From contig JANMVV010000378.1 in assembly GCA_031392925.1 (NCBI GenBank), positions 6,380 to 70,379 on the forward strand: 64,000 bases of DNA, written 5' to 3'. The notes under the pieces are model-generated. The model saw only the letters and a list, made by a program, of their open reading frames with translations, was not told the DNA's origin and ran no database searches. Below, one piece after another: positions 61,079 to 64,000 of the stretch. A program made the translations under genes and the position numbers. Every line of letters begins with the position of its first letter. Within the stretch, counting starts at the first letter, position 1. The DNA comes from JAGNNV01 sp031392925 (GTDB lineage: Bacteria; Acidobacteriota; Vicinamibacteria; Fen-336; JAGNNV01).

Positions 61079-62231
61079 TGGCCCGTCGCTCCTCGAGGAG
61101 GCGGCGCGCAAGGTCGGCGTAGGCTGCGGCGACCCGCGGCAGGGCATATTCGGAGCAGGCCCGCTCGCGGGCCGCCTGGCCCAGGCGATTTCTGAGCCCG
61201 GAGTCGGCGGCAAGACCACGCAGCCCAAGAGCCAGCGCGGCCATATCTCCCCTTCGAACCAGCCAGCCAAACCGCCCCTCGAGCACTTCGCCCGGCGCCG
61301 GCGCGGCCATTCCCGGCGCCAGGCAGTCCACGTTGCCTCCGACATACGTGGCCACGCAGGCGCATCCGGCCGCCATGGCCTCGATCAAGGCGTTGGACAT
61401 CCCTTCGGCATCGGATGGAAGGGCCATGACATCGGCCTCCCTTTGGAAGAGCGTCGGATCGTCCCGATTGCCGGCAAAGGAGACCGCGATTCCAAGGCGT
61501 GAGGCGAGCTGCTCCAGGCGGCCTCTTTCCGGCCCTTCTCCGATGATCGTGAGCTCGCCTTCCACTCCGGATTGTTTCCACGCACCAAGAAGAAGGTCGA
61601 CGCGCTTCTCGCGACGCAGGCCGCCGACATAGACCACGCGAAGAGCTCTATCGATGGGCCGCGGCTCCGGGGGTGGGCCCACGGCGACGCCATTCGGAAT
61701 GACGACGATCCGCGACGCCGCATAGCCCGCGGCCAGGCCCTCGGCTCGGCCGGCTTCGTTCAACGCGACCAGCGCGGAGACCCGGGTACGAAGAAAGCGA
61801 TGCACGAGGGGCGAGAACATGCCCCAGGCCCGGAAATCGCTGGTCTCCCCCGTGCTCGACACGCGGAGAATGAGCGGCCAGCGGTTGCTCTTTGGAACCA
61901 GACCCGCGACCAGGGCGGGATAGAGAAGCTGTTGGACGAGAACAGGTCTCCCCGACGGGTTCGAGGCCAGATCCCGCCAGAGACGAAAAGCGAACGTGGC
62001 CCGTTCCGCCTTTCGGATGCGAAAGGGACCCCGCGCGGCAAAACCCAGACGTCGAACCGGGACGCCGGCCACGATTTCCACCACCGGATGATCCACCTCG
62101 AGCCGACGCGTCACGACCTCGGCCCGATGTCCCTGCCGCAGAAGTTCCGCCGCGAGTCTCTCGGCCTGACGTTCCGCCCCGCCCACCAGCGGCCGAAACT
62201 GGCCGGTGACAATCAGAAGCTCTAACGCCAT
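61071..62231 (-). CDS. glycosyltransferase family 4 (GT-B)
   Basis: 386 residues. N-terminal QFRPLVGGAERQAERLAAEL is the classic acceptor-domain glycine loop. The donor domain has VVYVGGLRREKRVDLLLGAW, LTIIGEGPERGRLEQL and the E-x7-E motif SDAEGMSNALIEAMAAG. It is coupled to the flippase gene (10-base overlap) in a minus-strand pair facing the main cluster, so it likely adds a sugar to the same surface glycan. Confidence 0.92.
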   Translation of the reverse strand: MALELLIVTGQFRPLVGGAERQAERLAAELLRQGHRAEVVTRRLEVDHPVVEIVAGVPVRRLGFAARGPFRIRKAERATFAFRLWRDLASNPSGRPVLVQQLLYPALVAGLVPKSNRWPLILRVSSTGETSDFRAWGMFSPLVHRFLRTRVSALVALNEAGRAEGLAAGYAASRIVVIPNGVAVGPPPEPRPIDRALRVVYVGGLRREKRVDLLLGAWKQSGVEGELTIIGEGPERGRLEQLASRLGIAVSFAGNRDDPTLFQREADVMALPSDAEGMSNALIEAMAAGCACVATYVGGNVDCLAPGMAAPAPGEVLEGRFGWLVRRGDMAALALGLRGLAADSGLRNRLGQAARERACSEYALPRVAAAYADLARRLLEERRATT

Positions 62232-63679
62232 GTCGGCCTCCAGCCCGCCAAATCGTTGCGGGTAATGAGCCTGAGGGCCACGCTGAACGCCGCGACCAAG
62301 ATCAGCGAAACCAAACCGAGGCCCACCGCCGCGAGCGGTCCGGTGGCGAGCGGTCTCAGCAGGAGAGCGACGCCGGACGAAGCGATGGTCAGGATGGTCA
62401 GTCGGTCAATCATCTTGGGCCATGCCATCTCCGGCAGCAATGCCCGGACGTCCCGCACCAGAAGAAGAAGCGCCAGGCCGTACGACCCGAGGGTCGCCCA
62501 GGCGGCTCCCCAGTAGCCATAACGAGGCACAAGCACGAAATTGGCCATGATATTCAGCCCCGCTGCCCAGGCATAGGCGCGCGCGGCTCCGGACAGATCC
62601 TGCGTCATGGCACTGGGGACAAACTGCTGCAGTTGGGCGAGCGAGAGCAGTGCGTAGGCGGAGACCACCACCGGAAGCAGACGCCCCGACTCGGCGTAAC
62701 CGGGTCCGGCAAACCAGGTCGTCATTCCTGGTCCTGCGACCACCGCGAAGGCAACCGCCGCGATTCCGCCAAGGGCGAAGAGCCTCGTGGAGTTGTCGAT
62801 GAATTTCGCGAACTCGAGGCGACCCCGGCCCAGAATCTCGACGCAGGTCGGAAGGTAGGTGAGATTCATGGCGGCCATGGCCATAAGGGTCGGTGAGGCC
62901 AGGTTGTACGCGAGTCCGTAGATGGCCACCGCGGCGGTGCCTCGAAAGTACGACACGAAGAAGTAGTCCGACGATTGCAGAGTCCACAGGGCCAGTGCCC
63001 ACGGCACTACCGGCAGTGCGGCTCGCAGGGCGTGAGCAAGGAAAGCACGATCAACAGACCAGGGTCCTTCAGCGTGTCTGAGCGAGTACGACGCGGCCAA
63101 AGTCGCCCCCGCGAGGCTCAGGACCGCCGGCCCCAGAATGGCCCCGTACGCGCCGAACCCCCCAAGGACAAGGGCAATGGCTAGAAGGACGCCGCCAAAG
63201 TCCATGAGAATGCTGTTCTGACCAATGAAACGAAGGTCTTGACGGACTTGCGGAAATACCGAGGCCACTTCGCGCGTGGTCGTCCCGATGGCGAGGAGCC
63301 CGAGAGGAATGAGGACCGGGATGAGCGGCGCAAACGCCGCCCCCAAAAGGCCGTGATCGACCGCGGCCAGAATCAGAATCGTCCCACCGAGCGAAACTGA
63401 CGTCGAGAACGAAAGAACGCTCAGGACCGCGGGTCGCACCGCCGGACCGGTGAGATGGACGACCCGGAGCGCAAAGCCGGTGTTGATCCCAAGAAGGAGC
63501 AATGGCGTGAGCCATCCGACAAAGCTATTTCCGAGATTCAGCAGCCCGACTTCTGAAGGCGGCAGGGCTCGCACCACGATGGGGATCAGGACCAACCCGC
63601 GAAGTCGCAGCACCAGTTGGAGCCCGAACCCGAAAAGAGCGCGAGGCGCCAGACTCTCGTGAAGACGAGACTCCGCCAT
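62222..63679 (-). CDS. polysaccharide flippase (Wzx-like)
   Basis: 485 residues with about twelve to fourteen hydrophobic segments and the Wzx/MATE-type opening RALFGFGLQLVLRLRGLVLIPIV followed by SEVGLLNLGNSFVGWL. It would move lipid-linked glycan repeat units across the cytoplasmic membrane. It begins the minus-strand pair with the downstream glycosyltransferase. The 154 bases to its right, before the tRNA, contain its promoter region. Confidence 0.88.
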   Translation of the reverse strand: MAESRLHESLAPRALFGFGLQLVLRLRGLVLIPIVVRALPPSEVGLLNLGNSFVGWLTPLLLLGINTGFALRVVHLTGPAVRPAVLSVLSFSTSVSLGGTILILAAVDHGLLGAAFAPLIPVLIPLGLLAIGTTTREVASVFPQVRQDLRFIGQNSILMDFGGVLLAIALVLGGFGAYGAILGPAVLSLAGATLAASYSLRHAEGPWSVDRAFLAHALRAALPVVPWALALWTLQSSDYFFVSYFRGTAAVAIYGLAYNLASPTLMAMAAMNLTYLPTCVEILGRGRLEFAKFIDNSTRLFALGGIAAVAFAVVAGPGMTTWFAGPGYAESGRLLPVVVSAYALLSLAQLQQFVPSAMTQDLSGAARAYAWAAGLNIMANFVLVPRYGYWGAAWATLGSYGLALLLLVRDVRALLPEMAWPKMIDRLTILTIASSGVALLLRPLATGPLAAVGLGLVSLILVAAFSVALRLITRNDLAGWRPTWR

Positions 63680-63833
63680 CAGTGCGTCTCGCGAGAGCGA
63701 CCATTCATCGGGAGGTCGGGCACATCAGCGGCCAGGACTTGGGAGGTGGACAACGCATCTATTCTCCCCTAAACGAAAGTCATTCGAGAGCCTGTTATAG
63801 AATTGGCTGTTGACCCTCCTGCGTGGAGATCAC

Positions 63834-63910
63834 GCGCCCCTAGCTCAATTGGATAGAGCAACAGACTACGAATCTGTAGGTTGGAAGTTCGAATCTTCCG
63901 GGGCGCACCA
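63834..63910 (+). tRNA. tRNA-Arg (anticodon ACG)
   Basis: A complete 77-base cloverleaf. The seven-pair acceptor stem GCGCCCC/GGGGCGC closes around discriminator A and an encoded CCA (63908-63910). D-arm TAGCTCAATTGGATAGAGC; anticodon stem CAGA/TCTG with loop CTACGAA giving ACG; T-arm with GTTCGAATC. The wobble A34 is normally edited to inosine by TadA so that it reads CGU, CGC and CGA. TATAGAAT about 36 bases upstream could be its -10 box. Confidence 0.97.
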
Positions 63911-63940
63911 TGCGCCTGAAAAGGGTTCGAGGCCAACGGC

Positions 63941-64000
63941 TTGACCGGTCACCTTGAGTCCCTGATGGGTCTGGCCCTTGCCCAGGCGCGGCTCGCGGAG
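63941..64000 (+). CDS. possible N-terminus of tRNA adenosine deaminase (cut by window edge)
   Basis: An open frame runs off the right edge: from a TTG at 63941, or an ATG at 63965. The visible 20 residues end with LMGLALAQARLAE, which matches the WM..AL..A..A helix at the start of TadA-type deaminases. No catalytic motif is in view. The position 30 bases after tRNA-Arg(ACG), the TadA substrate, is consistent. Other proteins could share this short Ala-rich helix. Confidence 0.35.
   Translation, partial: MTGHLESLMGLALAQARLAE

Overview
The window is GC-rich, densely coded bacterial DNA with short intergenic gaps and many start/stop overlaps. It encodes lipid A synthesis (LpxB), outer-membrane TonB-type barrels, lipoproteins and a lipoprotein-export-like MacB/LolD ABC system, so the cell is Gram-negative (diderm). 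The mix of a GWxTD-domain protein, carboxypeptidase-regulatory-domain TonB receptors, tandem S9 peptidases, a Tricorn homologue, a multihaem cytochrome with TPRs and a small microcompartment shell operon suggests Acidobacteriota or a neighbouring phylum. That placement is inferred from gene content only; there is no rRNA or marker phylogeny here.

Layout. 1-5.1 kb: a Tricorn-type protease running off the left edge behind a small secreted protein, then an M48 metalloprotease coupled to an MFS transporter. 5.1-12.7 kb: bifunctional aspartokinase/homoserine dehydrogenase, OsmC-RsgA, a TonB-dependent receptor and a secreted lipoprotein phosphoesterase. 12.7-14.2 kb: a compact bacterial microcompartment (BMC) shell operon read on the minus strand. 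It has one hexamer protein (BMC-H), a strong GNRA-capped stem-loop, three different pentamer proteins (BMC-P), and a 79-residue protein whose N-terminus looks like a cargo-targeting helix and whose tail is Cys-rich. Divergent from it, 14.3-17.9 kb, is a spermidine/putrescine-type ABC transporter whose second permease is fused to the substrate-binding protein.

18-32.7 kb: DUF1697 protein, glycine-zipper lipoprotein, two tandem S9 peptidases and lpxB on the plus strand. On the minus strand is an acyl-CoA dehydrogenase / meaB / methylmalonyl-CoA epimerase / MTA phosphorylase / PfkB kinase / membrane protein string, preceded by uppS-cdsA and two envelope proteins. 32.8-46.1 kb: gamma-glutamyltransferase and an octahaem cytochrome-HEAT-TPR protein; a TonB-like barrel, 2-hydroxyacid dehydrogenase and LysR regulator diverging from phosphate acetyltransferase; a GWxTD protein; a stand-alone penicillin-binding transpeptidase; and a Gly/Tyr-rich PEGA protein. 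46.5-51.8 kb: a four-gene MacAB-like export operon plus a YIP1-like membrane protein. 51.9-63.7 kb: a surface-polysaccharide locus (amidotransferase, glycosyltransferases, WecB, two GT-C-like membrane proteins, flippase). The right edge has tRNA-Arg(ACG), followed by what may be the beginning of tadA, the enzyme that edits that anticodon.

The most promising system is the BMC shell operon. It has no recognisable core enzyme or BMC-T gene anywhere in these 64 kb, so it is a satellite shell locus or a compartment whose cargo includes the unrecognised 79-residue protein. I saw no CRISPR arrays, insertion sequences, prophage or integrase genes.
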